A stretch of DNA of 64,000 nucleotides from Kribbella pratensis (GTDB lineage: Bacteria > Actinomycetota > Actinomycetes > Propionibacteriales > Kribbellaceae), in contig NZ_SODP01000001.1 of assembly GCF_004365355.1 (NCBI RefSeq), forward strand, positions 1,309,473 to 1,373,472, written 5' to 3'. The notes under the pieces are model-generated. The model did not search any database and had not been told where the DNA came from. It saw only the letters and a program-made list of their open reading frames with translations. The position numbers and the translations under genes were made by a program. This document shows positions 17,633 through 28,748 of the stretch, in pieces. Each line of letters opens with the position of its first letter. Positions within the stretch are counted from its first letter, which is position 1.

Positions 17633-18481
17633 GTGATACAGCAAGCCCCCCAGCAACCGGTGCAGAAGCCCCGGCGCGTCGACGCGTCGATGTCGCTGCT
17701 CAACAACCTGATGGCACACCCGATCGATGAGGGGTACGCCGTCGCCGCCCGGACCCGCCCGAAGGACGGCGCCAAGGCGCTCCGCTCCCGGCACCGGATC
17801 ATGCTCGTGGCGGCCACGGTCGTGCTCGGCTTCCTGCTCGCGATCGCCGCCTCGCAGAACTACCGCAGCGCGCCGGAGGCCGAGAAGCAGCGCAGCGAGC
17901 TGATCGACCGGATCAACCAGGCCGACTCCCGGCTGACCGGCCTGCGCAACCACCAGTCCGACCTCGCCGACGAGGTACGCCGGTTGCAGGCGAGCGGACT
18001 GAGCAACGACAGCACCGGCGCGGCGCTGGAGCAGAAGCTCGACGACCTGGAGCTGCAGACCGGGGCGATCTCGGTCGCCGGCCCCGGGCTCAAGGCAGTC
18101 ATCGACGATGCGAAGAACGCCGACTCCAAAGAGGGCCGGTTGCTCGACGTCGACCTGCAGCAACTGGTCAACGGACTGTGGACGTCCGGCGCGGAGGCAG
18201 TCTCGGTGAACGGTCACCGGATCACCTCGCTGACCGCGATCCGCGGCGCGGGCAGTGCGATCACGGTCGACTACAGCTCGCTGACCCCGCCGTACACGGT
18301 GCTCGCGATCGGGGATACGGCGACCATGCCGGCCCGGTTCGCGCAGAGCTCGGGCGGCCGCTGGGTGCAGTACCTGGTGAGCAACTTCGATGTCCGGATG
18401 ACGATCACGACGGAGGACTCCTTGCTGGTGCCGGCCGATGCGACCATCGCGTTGCGCTACGCGAAAGTGGGATCGAGATGA
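17633..18481 (+). CDS. DUF881 family membrane-anchored protein (first copy)
   Basis: A 282-residue protein with one N-terminal transmembrane helix at about 57-77 (IMLVAATVVLGFLLAIAAS) followed by a coiled-coil stretch (EAEKQRSELIDRINQADSRL) and the DUF881 domain (GPGLKAVIDDA, DLQQLVNGLWTSGAEAVSVN). It is expected to face the outside. Function is unknown; it is conserved beside a small basic membrane protein in actinobacteria and in Bacillus near the division genes. It starts with GTG 5 nt after the phosphatidyltransferase stop. Corresponds by position to Rv1823. Confidence 0.9.
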   Translation: MIQQAPQQPVQKPRRVDASMSLLNNLMAHPIDEGYAVAARTRPKDGAKALRSRHRIMLVAATVVLGFLLAIAASQNYRSAPEAEKQRSELIDRINQADSRLTGLRNHQSDLADEVRRLQASGLSNDSTGAALEQKLDDLELQTGAISVAGPGLKAVIDDAKNADSKEGRLLDVDLQQLVNGLWTSGAEAVSVNGHRITSLTAIRGAGSAITVDYSSLTPPYTVLAIGDTATMPARFAQSSGGRWVQYLVSNFDVRMTITTEDSLLVPADATIALRYAKVGSR

Positions 18482-18810
18482 TCGCCGTACTCGGACTGGT
18501 GATCGGCGTCGTGGTCGGTCTGCTGGTCGCGCCTGATGTGCCGGACTGGGCCCAGCCCTACCTGCCGATCGCGGTCGTGGCCGCGCTCGACGCGGTGTTC
18601 GGCGCGCTCCGGGCGTTCCTGGACGGGATCTTCGACGACAAGGTGTTCGTCGTGTCGTTCGTCTCGAACGTGCTGATCGCGGCCCTGATCGTGTACCTGG
18701 GCGACCAGCTCGGCGTCGGCTCGCAGTTGTCGACCGGCGTGGTCGTCGTCCTCGGGATCCGCATCTTCACCAACATGGCCGCCATCCGGCGCCACATCTT
18801 CCGGGCCTGA
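18478..18810 (+). CDS. Small basic membrane protein (DUF1290/Sbp family)
   Basis: A 110-residue protein with three or four hydrophobic helices (IAVLGLVIGVVVGLLVAPDV; YLPIAVVAALDAVFGALRA; VVSFVSNVLIAALIVYLG) and the motif GIRIFTNMAAIRRHIF at the end. It matches the small basic protein found between two DUF881 genes (Rv1824 equivalent). Start ATG overlaps the upstream stop as ATGA; the much longer in-frame open region upstream is antisense noise inside the DUF881 gene. Function unknown. Confidence 0.9.
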   Translation: MIAVLGLVIGVVVGLLVAPDVPDWAQPYLPIAVVAALDAVFGALRAFLDGIFDDKVFVVSFVSNVLIAALIVYLGDQLGVGSQLSTGVVVVLGIRIFTNMAAIRRHIFRA

Positions 18811-18811
18811 C

Positions 18812-19762
18812 ATGGCTGACGACAAACCCGGCAAGCCCGACAAGCCTGAGCAGCCGGCGAAGCCTGAGCAGGCGCCGAAGCCTGAGCAGGCGGCGAAGCC
18901 CGAGCAGGCGGCCAAGCCCGAGCAGGCGGCCAAGCCCGAGCAGGCGGCCAAGCCCGAGCAGGCGGCGAAGCCGGAGCCTGTCGACTCGCCGCGGCCGGTG
19001 ACGCCGACCCCGATGCCCAAGCCGAAGACGCCGAACCTGGCGCTGCGGCGGCTCAAGGCCGGGTTCAAGCCGTCCCGCGGCCAGGCGATCGTGGCCGTCG
19101 TGCTGGCGCTGGTCGCCTGTGTGGCCGTGGTCCAGGTGCGGGTGAACCGGGCCGACGACGGCTACCAGAACGCCCGCCGCGAGGACCTGATCGCGATCCT
19201 GGACGGCCTCGGCCAGAACACCCGCCGGCTGGAGGGTGAGATCGCCGATCTGGAGGAGCGGAAGAACTCGCTGTCCTCGAGCGCGGACAAGGCCCAGACG
19301 GCGCGCGAGCAGGCCGAGGCCCAGGTCCGCACTCTCGGCATCCTGGCCGGTACGCTGCCCGCGACAGGTCCAGGTGTCCGGATCACGCTGAACGACCCGC
19401 AGGGCAAGATGACCTCGAGCAACCTGCTGGACGCGATCGAGGAGCTCCGTGACGCCGGCGCCGAGGCGATCCAGATCAACGGGTCGGTCCGGGTGGTCGC
19501 CAGCACCGACTTCGTGGACGACCCGCCGGGGATCCTGATCGACGGTCAGAAGGTCAACTCGCCGTACGTGATCGAGGCGATCGGGGAGTCGCACAACCTG
19601 GCCGAGGCGGCCAACTTCCCCGGCGGCCTGGTCAGCGAGGTGACCGGTCCACAGGTAGGCGGAACGGCGGAGGTCAACGAGCTGCCGACGGTCCTCGTGT
19701 CCGCCTTGCACGCCCCGGAGGAGCATAGTTACGCTCGCCCGGCGGCCAGCCCGACCAAGTAG
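18812..19762 (+). CDS. DUF881 family protein with KPEQAA repeat tail (second copy)
   Basis: A 316-residue protein. Residues 11-52 are seven 6-residue repeats (KPEQAA and variants), a Lys/Pro/Ala-rich cytoplasmic extension. A transmembrane helix follows at about 91-108 (AIVAVVLALVACVAVVQV), then a coiled coil (LEGEIADLEERKNSLSSSA) and the DUF881 domain (TGPGVRITLNDPQG, EAIQINGSVRVVAS). It equals Rv1825 by position. Start ATG is 2 nt after the preceding stop. Function unknown; the tail could bind nucleic acid or peptidoglycan precursors, but nothing shows this. Confidence 0.9.
   Translation: MADDKPGKPDKPEQPAKPEQAPKPEQAAKPEQAAKPEQAAKPEQAAKPEQAAKPEPVDSPRPVTPTPMPKPKTPNLALRRLKAGFKPSRGQAIVAVVLALVACVAVVQVRVNRADDGYQNARREDLIAILDGLGQNTRRLEGEIADLEERKNSLSSSADKAQTAREQAEAQVRTLGILAGTLPATGPGVRITLNDPQGKMTSSNLLDAIEELRDAGAEAIQINGSVRVVASTDFVDDPPGILIDGQKVNSPYVIEAIGESHNLAEAANFPGGLVSEVTGPQVGGTAEVNELPTVLVSALHAPEEHSYARPAASPTK
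18842..18967 (+). repeat. 18-bp in-frame tandem repeat encoding KPEQAA
   Basis: Seven tandem 18-bp units coding KPEQPA, KPEQAP and five KPEQAA. Five copies differ only by synonymous third-base changes, suggesting recent expansion and possible length variation between strains. Confidence 0.9.
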
Positions 19763-19792
19763 CTGTTGTCCTTGAGTGAAAGAGGAACGAAG

Positions 19793-20176
19793 GTGTACCC
19801 CGAAGACCTGAAGTACACAGCCGAGCACGAGTGGCTGAAGGCCGGCAGCGACGGACCGGTGCGGGTCGGCATCACCGACTTCGCGCAGGACCAGCTCGGC
19901 GACATCGTGTACGTGCAGCTGCCCGAGGTCGGCAGCACGGTGCGGGCCGGCGACGCCTGTGGTGAGCTGGAGTCGACCAAGAGCGTGAGCGACCTGTTCG
20001 CCCCGGTGAACGGCACCGTCACCGCGGTGAACGAGGCACTCGCCGACCAGCCGGACCTGGTGAACAGCGACCCGTACGGCGAGGGCTGGCTGCTCGACAT
20101 CGAGGTCGAGGACGCGGCTGAAGTCGCCGCGCTGATGGACGCCGATGCCTATCAGGGTCAGCTCGACCAGAGCTGA
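19793..20176 (+). CDS. gcvH: Glycine cleavage system H protein
   Basis: A 127-residue lipoyl carrier that shuttles the aminomethyl group between the P, T and L proteins of the glycine cleavage system. The lipoylation site is Lys63 in ELESTKSVSDLFAP. The fold is complete (YTAEHEWLK, GITDFAQDQLGDIVYVQLP, NSDPYGEGWL). I start at the GTG at 19793 because AGAGGA lies 6 nt upstream and GcvH proteins begin close to Y-P-E-D-L-K-Y; an in-frame TTG at 19766 would add nine unlikely residues. A hairpin follows the stop. Confidence 0.95.
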   Translation: MYPEDLKYTAEHEWLKAGSDGPVRVGITDFAQDQLGDIVYVQLPEVGSTVRAGDACGELESTKSVSDLFAPVNGTVTAVNEALADQPDLVNSDPYGEGWLLDIEVEDAAEVAALMDADAYQGQLDQS

Positions 20177-20184
20177 TAGGTTTT

Positions 20185-20218
20185 GGGGCCTCAACCGCTG
20201 GTCGAGGGTTGAGGCCTC
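20185..20218 (+). terminator. Hairpin terminator after gcvH
   Basis: Perfect 10-bp stem GGCCTCAACC/GGTTGAGGCC with a 10-nt loop, extendable by a G-U and a G-C pair, beginning 9 nt after the gcvH stop and followed by a T-containing stretch (TCATCTTGTT). Likely an intrinsic terminator or attenuator before the FHA gene. Confidence 0.75.
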
Positions 20219-20302
20219 TCATCTTGTTCCAGCACGTCACACTGTTCATACGGGGTCTATCGAAAACGTCGCCGGCCACCCGGCGATCGGGAGGATCACA
20301 GC

Positions 20303-20839
20303 ATGCCGTTCTGCAACCAGTGCGGGCACGAGAACTCCGAGGGCAGCCGGTTCTGCTCGCAGTGCGGAGCGATGCTGCCTGGCGCCGACCGCCCGGCGGC
20401 AGCACCGGCGACCCCTCAGCCGACACCGGGCGTCACCGACACCGCGATGCTGACGCCGATCGGCGCCGAGCCGGAGCCGGAGCAGACCGGTGAGCCGCTG
20501 TCCGCCGACGACGAGGCCGCTGTCGGCGCGCTGCCGGCCGGGTCGGCTCTGCTGATCGTCCAGCGCGGCCCGAACGCGGGCAGCCGGTTCCTGCTCGACG
20601 TCGACGTCGTCACCGCGGGACGCCACCCGGACAGCGACATCTTCCTCGACGACGTCACCGTGTCCCGCCGGCACGCGGAGTTCCGCCGCGACCCGTACGG
20701 CGTGAAGGTCCGCGACGTCGGCAGCCTCAACGGCACGTACGTCAACCGTGACCGGATCGACGAGGTCCAGCTCAACAACGGCGACGAGGTCCAGATCGGC
20801 AAGTACCGGCTGGTGTACTACGCCAGTGGCCAGGCCTGA
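20303..20839 (+). CDS. garA: FHA-domain protein, GarA-like, with N-terminal zinc ribbon
   Basis: A 178-residue phosphothreonine-binding regulator. The FHA domain spans about 82-175 with the conserved Gly-Arg (AGRHPDSDIFL), Ser-Arg-Arg-His (VSRRHAEF) and Asn-Gly (LNGTYVN). In Mycobacterium, GarA inhibits 2-oxoglutarate-metabolising enzymes and is switched by PknB/PknG. Different from the mycobacterial protein, residues 4-21 form a zinc ribbon (Cys4, Cys7, Cys18, Cys21). A TDTAMLTP segment at 45-52 might replace the phosphorylated ETTS site; this is a guess. Gene order (gcvH before, MerR after) is that of Rv1826-Rv1828. Confidence 0.9.
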   Translation: MPFCNQCGHENSEGSRFCSQCGAMLPGADRPAAAPATPQPTPGVTDTAMLTPIGAEPEPEQTGEPLSADDEAAVGALPAGSALLIVQRGPNAGSRFLLDVDVVTAGRHPDSDIFLDDVTVSRRHAEFRRDPYGVKVRDVGSLNGTYVNRDRIDEVQLNNGDEVQIGKYRLVYYASGQA

Positions 20840-21548
20840 TCCGAGCGCCGCTGATTCCACGGCCGGAGGGCCGGCGGACGGTCGTGGCATCGGTCAGGTG
20901 CTGCAGCTGCTGCAGGCCGAGTTCGCCGACGTCACGATCTCCAAGATCCGGTTCCTCGAGGCCGAGGGACTGGTGACGCCTGCCCGCACGGCGTCGGGGT
21001 ACCGCAAGTTCAGTGCCGCCGACGTCGAGCGGCTGCGCTACGTGCTGACCGCGCAACGCGACCAGTACCTGCCGCTGAAGGTGATCAAGGAACATCTCGG
21101 CGCGATCGACCGCGGCCTGCGTCCGGCCGCCGCGGGTCCACCGGTCGCGCCGAGCTCGTTGCCGCAGACCCCCGGTCAGCCGGTCGCCGAGGACTTCGCC
21201 GGTTTCGGTGCCTCGGGCACCGAGCTGCGCTTGACCCGGGACGAGCTGCGGGCCGCCGCCGGTGTCTCCGCGGAGTTGCTCGGTGAGCTGGAGAGCCACG
21301 GCCTGGTGGTGGCCAGCGGCAACCACTACACGGGCGACGCGATCGTGATCGCCCAGGTCGCCGCGGAACTGGCCGGGTACGGGCTCGAGCCCCGGCACCT
21401 GCGTGCGTTCCGTACGGCGGCCGATCGGGAGGTCGGGCTGATCGAGCAGGTCACCGGCCCGCGCCGTACCGAACAGACCGCGGAGCTGGCCGCCCTGACC
21501 GTCCGGTTGCACACCGCACTCGTCCGATCCCGCCTGCCGCGTCCGTAG
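20826..21548 (+). CDS. MerR-family regulator (FtsR/Rv1828-like)
   Basis: A 240-residue MerR regulator with the winged helix at about 15-85 (ISKIRFLEAEGLVTPARTAS, GYRKFSAADVERLRYVL) and a C-terminal effector/dimer domain. The GTG start at 20826 overlaps the FHA gene's end by 14 nt and gives a length close to the 247 residues of Rv1828. Orthologues in Corynebacterium regulate ftsZ (FtsR), so a cell-division role is possible. The ribosome site is weak, consistent with coupled translation. Confidence 0.88.
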   Translation: MARPDPSAADSTAGGPADGRGIGQVLQLLQAEFADVTISKIRFLEAEGLVTPARTASGYRKFSAADVERLRYVLTAQRDQYLPLKVIKEHLGAIDRGLRPAAAGPPVAPSSLPQTPGQPVAEDFAGFGASGTELRLTRDELRAAAGVSAELLGELESHGLVVASGNHYTGDAIVIAQVAAELAGYGLEPRHLRAFRTAADREVGLIEQVTGPRRTEQTAELAALTVRLHTALVRSRLPRP

Positions 21549-21608
21549 CGGAGTCCACAGCCAACCGCCGGGGCACCTCGGGGCTTCCCCGCGGAGTAGG
21601 CTGAAGGT

Positions 21609-22100
21609 GTGCGCGAAGTCGACGTGGTCGGAGTCCGGGTTGAGATGCCCTCGAGTCAGCCGATCGTGCTGCTGAAAGAGGTCGGCGGAGAGCGGTACCT
21701 GCCGATCTGGATCGGGGCCGCAGAGGCCAGCGCGATCGCGTTCGCCCAGCAGGGCATGGAGCCGCCCAGGCCGTTGACCCACGACCTGTTCGCGGAGACC
21801 ATCCGGGTGCTCGGGCACACGCTCAGCCAGGTCCGGATCGTCAACCTGAACGACGGGGTGTTCGAGGCGATCCTGGTCTTCGACGACAAGACCGAGATCT
21901 CCGCACGTCCGTCGGACTCGATCGCGCTCGCGCTGCGGACCGGCACCCCGGTGTTCTGCGCGGAGGAGATCCTGGCCGAGGCCGGGATCCCGGTCCCGGA
22001 GAGCGAGGAGGCCGACGACGAGGTGGTGGAGGAAGAGGAGGTCGAGCGGTTCCGGGAGTTCCTCGATCAGGTGACTCCGGAGGACTTCGACAAGAGCTGA
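21609..22100 (+). CDS. Bifunctional nuclease family protein (DUF151)
   Basis: A 163-residue DUF151/BFN protein (Rv1829 equivalent): VVGVRVEMPSSQPIVLLKE, then RYLPIWIGAAEASAIAFA, and RPSDSIALALRTGTPVF. The C-terminal 30 residues are acidic (EEADDEVVEEEEVERF). Plant and bacterial relatives have been reported to have DNase/RNase activity, but that is not established for actinobacterial copies. Start GTG. It is followed by a small GC hairpin and a MerR gene. Confidence 0.9.
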   Translation: MREVDVVGVRVEMPSSQPIVLLKEVGGERYLPIWIGAAEASAIAFAQQGMEPPRPLTHDLFAETIRVLGHTLSQVRIVNLNDGVFEAILVFDDKTEISARPSDSIALALRTGTPVFCAEEILAEAGIPVPESEEADDEVVEEEEVERFREFLDQVTPEDFDKS

Positions 22101-22104
22101 CACC

Positions 22105-22120
22105 CGGGGTTTTGGCCCCG
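22105..22120 (+). terminator. Small GC hairpin after the bifunctional nuclease gene
   Basis: Stem CGGGG/CCCCG with loop TTTTGG, 5 nt past the stop. Short and without a T-tract, so only a possible weak terminator. Confidence 0.4.
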
Positions 22121-22291
22121 AGTGGTACAAGAGCGGCTTGGTAACGATTCGTACGGCGGTCGCGACACGCTCCCGGCTCGGTGCGGTTGTCGTTGACCCG
22201 GTTGGGGCGGCGGCTTACCGTGAAGGAGTCGTGGGGTGCTGTCACTCCACGGAGATGGCTCGTTCCAGTCGGTATCCAGGGAGGCTCAGGC

Positions 22292-22924
22292 GTGACACGC
22301 ACCGGCGACACGGATCTGACGGCGCAGTCGACGTCCGACGCGCACGCCGAGGCTGTGGCAGCTGCTACGGCCACCGCCGGCGTCCAGGGTCTGTTGTTCG
22401 ACGACGACCTGCGGCCGATGCCGGAGGATGTCGGGTTCCGCGGCCCGACGGCCTGCGCCGCGGCCGGGATCACCTACCGGCAGCTCGACTACTGGGCGCG
22501 GACCGGTCTGGTCTCGCCGTCGGTTCGCCCGGCGACCGGCTCCGGGACACAGCGGTTGTACGGCTTCCGTGACGTTCTGTTGCTGAAGGTGATCAAGCGG
22601 CTGCTCGACGCCGGGATCTCGCTGCAGCAGATCCGGACCGCGATCGCACACCTGAGCAAGCGCGGGTTCGACGACCTGACCCAGATCACGCTGATGAGCG
22701 ACGGCGCCTCGGTGTACATGTGCTCGTCGCCCGACGAGGTGATCGATCTGCTGGCCGGCGGCCAGGGCGTCTTCGGTATCGCGCTCGGCGGCGTCTGGCG
22801 CGAGGTCGAGGGCTCGCTCTCCGAGCTGCCCACGGAGCGTGCCGACGGTCACGACGAAGGCGACTCCGACGGCCACGCCGGCGACGAGCTCGCCGCCCGC
22901 CGTCGTGCGCGGATGACCGGCTGA
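22292..22924 (+). CDS. MerR-family regulator (Rv1830-like)
   Basis: A 210-residue regulator: helix-turn-helix GITYRQLDYWARTGLVSPSV and the RLYGFRDVLLLKVIKRLLDA segment of the MerR domain at about 55-125, followed by a conserved C-terminal region (DDLTQITLMSDGASVYMCSS). It matches Rv1830 in place and pattern. The GTG start is preceded by AGGGAGGC. A 191-nt leader between the nuclease gene and this start may hold its promoter. Target genes are unknown. Confidence 0.9.
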   Translation: MTRTGDTDLTAQSTSDAHAEAVAAATATAGVQGLLFDDDLRPMPEDVGFRGPTACAAAGITYRQLDYWARTGLVSPSVRPATGSGTQRLYGFRDVLLLKVIKRLLDAGISLQQIRTAIAHLSKRGFDDLTQITLMSDGASVYMCSSPDEVIDLLAGGQGVFGIALGGVWREVEGSLSELPTERADGHDEGDSDGHAGDELAARRRARMTG

Positions 22925-22950
22925 CCAGGTCCTGCCCCTAGATTTACCCT

Positions 22951-23844
22951 GTGCGCCCACTCACTGCTGACTCGCTCCGCGGTGTGTGGGCGACTTTGTT
23001 GCTGCCGCTCAACGCTGACGACTCGATCGACTTCGCCCGGCTCGAGGCCCAGGTCGCCGTACTCGCGTCCTCCGAGGTGGACGGTCTGTACGCCCACGGG
23101 ACGGCGGGGGAGTTCCAGACGCTGACCGAGGACGAGTTCGACCGGATCAACTCGATGCTTGCCGCGGCGGGTAAACCGTTCCAGCTCGGGGCCAGTCATC
23201 CGTCGGCGCAGGTGCAGCTGTCCCGGGTTGAGCGGGCGGCGAAGCTGGCGCCTGGAGCGATTCAGGTGATCGTGCCCGACTGGCTTCCGCTGAATGCTCG
23301 TGAGCTGTTGGCCTTCCTCCAGCGCGTCGCAGACGTCGCGGGGGAGGTGCCGCTCGTCCTGTACAACCCGCCGCACGCGAAGACGGCTGTGCCGCCGCTG
23401 CAGCTGTGTGAACTCGCCGAGGCGGTGCCGAGTCTGATCGGGCTGAAGACTGCGGGCGGCAACAAAGCATGGTTCGACGAGGCGACCGAGTCGGGGTTGG
23501 CCATCTTCGTGCCGGGGCACTTCCTGGCGAGTATGTCGTTACTCGGTGCGCACGGGAGCTACTCGAACGTCGCCGCGCTGTCGCCCACCGGCGCCGTACG
23601 GACCGCGCATGATCTGGATGTCGAGCGCCGGATCGCTGAGTTCTTCGCGGCGCATGTCGCGCCGCTGCAGAAGATCGGGCTGTCGAACCCGGCGCTGGAC
23701 AAGTTCCTGGCCGCGGTGGGGGACTGGGCCGACGTCGGCACCCGGGTTCGCTGGCCGATGCAGTCGGCGACCGCGGAGCAGGTCGAGGCGGCCAGGCCCG
23801 CCGCCCGGCGACTGCTGCCCGAACTGTTCCAGGATTCCTGGTAG
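22951..23844 (+). CDS. DapA-family class I aldolase (dihydrodipicolinate synthase-like)
   Basis: A 297-residue TIM-barrel Schiff-base enzyme of the DHDPS/NAL family. The catalytic lysine is Lys166 (LIGLKTAGG) and the conserved tyrosine Tyr138 (VLYNPPHAK). The pyruvate-binding motif that reads G-T-T-G-E in true DapA is GTAGEF here. This suggests an accessory aldolase or lyase for a sugar acid or hydroxy-acid rather than lysine synthesis. It is not part of the mycobacterial block, so it is an insertion between the MerR gene and gcvP. It starts with GTG and ends just before the glycine riboswitch. Confidence 0.87.
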   Translation: MRPLTADSLRGVWATLLLPLNADDSIDFARLEAQVAVLASSEVDGLYAHGTAGEFQTLTEDEFDRINSMLAAAGKPFQLGASHPSAQVQLSRVERAAKLAPGAIQVIVPDWLPLNARELLAFLQRVADVAGEVPLVLYNPPHAKTAVPPLQLCELAEAVPSLIGLKTAGGNKAWFDEATESGLAIFVPGHFLASMSLLGAHGSYSNVAALSPTGAVRTAHDLDVERRIAEFFAAHVAPLQKIGLSNPALDKFLAAVGDWADVGTRVRWPMQSATAEQVEAARPAARRLLPELFQDSW

Positions 23845-23865
23845 CCTCGTTTCAGCCGCACACAG

Positions 23866-23964
23866 CACTCGGGAGAGACCCGTGTCATCGGGCGCCGAAG
23901 GGGCAATTCCTCCCCGGAACCTCTCAGGCCCATGGACCGAGTGCCACAGGCGACTCTGGAGCGC
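23866..23964 (+). promoter_or_regulatory. Glycine riboswitch (single aptamer)
   Basis: Contains the conserved elements of the gcvT riboswitch in order: CTCGGGAGAGACC, then GGCGCCGAAGGGGCAA, then GGAACCTCTCAGGC, then ATGGACCGAG and the closing GACTCTGGAG. I see one aptamer, not the tandem pair. It lies directly upstream of gcvP and should activate its expression when glycine is abundant. Downstream, a GGGGGAGG at 23996-24003 may be part of the expression platform. Confidence 0.9.
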
Positions 23965-24037
23965 CAGTTGCTGACCTCAGCACTGCGGGTGACAGAGGGG
24001 GAGGCGACCGGAAGCATTGTCAGCAACGGAGCCTCTG

Positions 24038-26868
<2,831 letters not shown>

Positions 26869-26869
<1 letters not shown>

Positions 26870-28167
26870 TGTCCCTGCGTTCTGACACCGCCGCTGCTCT
26901 GTACGCCGAGATCGCGGCGGCTCAGAGCGAAGGAAAGTTGCCGTCGGTGAACGGTGGCGTGATCCGGGACGGAGCGCTGGTGTGGACCGGCGCGCGCGGG
27001 CGGTTCGCCTCGGCGGGCGGGGGGTTGCCGGGGGCGGATGTGCAGTACCGGATCGGGTCGATTACCAAGACGTTGACGGCGATCCTGGTGCTGCAGTGCC
27101 GCGACGACGGGTTGCTGTCGCTGAATGATGCTGTGGGCAAGCATCTGCCGGGGATCGCGTTCGGGGACCGGACGGTTCGGCAGTTGCTCGCGCACAGCGG
27201 CGGGATGAACGCCGAACCCGAAGGCCCTTGGTGGGAACGGAATCCGGGCGTCTCGTTCGACCAGCTGACGGCGGCGATGGACGAGTCGCAGGCGGTTGGT
27301 CCCGCGGATCGCCGGCATCACTACTCCAACCTGGGGTGCGGCCTGCTCGGCGAGATCGTGGCGCGGTTGCGCGGGTCGTCGTGGTGGGAGTTGACACAGG
27401 AGCGCATCCTCGCGCCGTTGGAGATGCGCCGTACGACGTACTTCCCGGAGGCCCCCGCCGCGGAGGGGTTCTCGGTCCATCCGTTCAGCGGCCAGCTCGT
27501 GCCGGAGCCGGCGTACGACTCCGGCGCGATGGCTCCGGCCGGGCAGTTGTGGAGCACGATCGAGGACCTGGCCCGGTACGCGTCGTTCTGGATCGATCCC
27601 GTGCCTGAGGTGTTGAGCCGGGAATCGGTCGAGGAGATGGCGGCTCCGGTCGCGTCGGATCCGCGGGAAGGGCTGACGGCGTCGTACGGCCTTGGTCTGC
27701 GGTTGATCGCGGACGACCCGCACCTGCTGATCGGTCACACCGGCTCGATGCCCGGGTTCCTCGCGGGGCTGTTCGTCGACCGCGTACGCCGGATCGGAGC
27801 GGTGACGCTCGGCAACGCGACGTACGGGCGGGTTGCCTCGCTGGCGCCTGACCTGGTCCGTATCCTCGCCGCGTACGAGCCGCCGCTCGCGCAGGAGTGG
27901 GTGCCGGAGCCGACGCTTGCCCAAGGCACCGATCTGCTCGGCCATTGGTACTGGGGCAACACGCCGCTCACGATCTCTGTCTCCGCGGGCATTCTGCAGC
28001 TCAGCGGCGGCCTCACCACGCGCCTGTCCCCGCTGGCCCCCGACCTCTACCAGGGCCGCGACGGCTACCTGGCAGGCGAAAAACTGCACGTCATCCGCGA
28101 CGGCGGTGAAATCAGCCATCTCAACGTCGCGACGTTCGTCCTGACCAGAACCCCGTACGGTGGCTGA
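26869..28167 (+). CDS. Serine hydrolase of the beta-lactamase/class C family
   Basis: A 432-residue penicillin-recognising-fold hydrolase. Catalytic residues: Ser64 and Lys67 (GSITK), the YxN motif (HHYSNLGCG) near 148, and HTG (LLIGHTGSMPG) near 290. No signal peptide is visible, so it is probably an intracellular esterase or D-aminopeptidase rather than a periplasmic beta-lactamase. A C-terminal lipocalin-like region (LGHWYWGNTPLTISVSAG) follows. It overlaps the gcvP stop by one base, so it may be cotranscribed although functionally unrelated. Confidence 0.87.
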
Positions 28168-28212
28168 CGCCGATCAGGCGGGTTTACCGTTTGCTCTACT
28201 TCGGGCATGGCG

Positions 28213-28397
28213 ATGCACGAGTGGGAGATCTACGTCGTCTATTCGCGTTCGATCCGTGGCGAGCGAGCATCTTGCTGGTCGCAGGGGACAAGGCCGGTCG
28301 GTGGAAGGCTTGGTACGACGAGGCGATTCCGCTCGCGGAGCACCGTTACGAGATCTACCTGAAGCAACGACAGGCTGACGAGGAGGGCGATCGGTGA
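28213..28397 (+). pseudogene. Remnant of a HigB/RelE-like toxin gene (internal deletion)
   Basis: Two pieces of a phage-derived Gp49-like/HigB toxin remain. At 28213 one frame gives MHEWEIYVV, the usual N-terminus of this toxin family. From about 28243 a different frame gives FAFDPWRASILLVAGDKAG, then WYDEAIPLAEHRYEIYLKQR, the C-terminal half, ending in a stop at 28397. The central part (roughly 50-60 residues) is missing and the two halves are out of frame. A 68-residue frame with a TTG start at 28191 could still yield the C-terminal half. The stop overlaps the antitoxin start (GTGA), the normal operon arrangement. Confidence 0.8.
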
Positions 28398-28711
28398 GCG
28401 GGTACGTGAGCTGGCGAGACATCCGTGGTCGGGAGGTCGCGCGTGCCGGTGGCGAGGATGCTGTCGCGGCCGGCAAGCAGGAGCTCCTGGCGGAGGTCCA
28501 AGGACACCGCCTGGCGGAGATCCGGCGCGCTCGCGGTCTGACTCAAGCTCAGGTCGCCGAGCGGATGGGCGTCACCAAGGGCCGGGTCTCGCAAATCGAG
28601 CAAGGCAAGATCTCAGGGCAGGAGGTCCTCCTCCGCTACGCGGCTGCGCTCGGCGGTCGGTTGCATCAGGCAATCTATTTCGACGATGGCGACATCGCCG
28701 CGATCGCCTGA
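28394..28711 (+). CDS. XRE-family antitoxin (HigA-like)
   Basis: A 105-residue DNA-binding protein with a helix-turn-helix at about 40-75 (RLAEIRRARGLTQAQVAERM, then VTKGRVSQIEQGKI). Size, order (toxin first) and GTGA overlap match HigBA/RelE-Xre type II modules of actinobacteria. The toxin upstream is broken, so this gene is either decaying, acts as an anti-addiction immunity factor against related toxins, or has become a regulator of the neighbouring tRNA-like gene 37 nt downstream. Confidence 0.88.
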   Translation: MSGYVSWRDIRGREVARAGGEDAVAAGKQELLAEVQGHRLAEIRRARGLTQAQVAERMGVTKGRVSQIEQGKISGQEVLLRYAAALGGRLHQAIYFDDGDIAAIA

Positions 28712-28748
28712 CGAGAACCCCGTTGGGCGGTTAGGCTGTGATGCATTG

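Noticed and set aside
28160..28378. 72-codon frame across the toxin remnant
   Set aside because: Reads the wrong frame; toxin homology is split between the other two frames.
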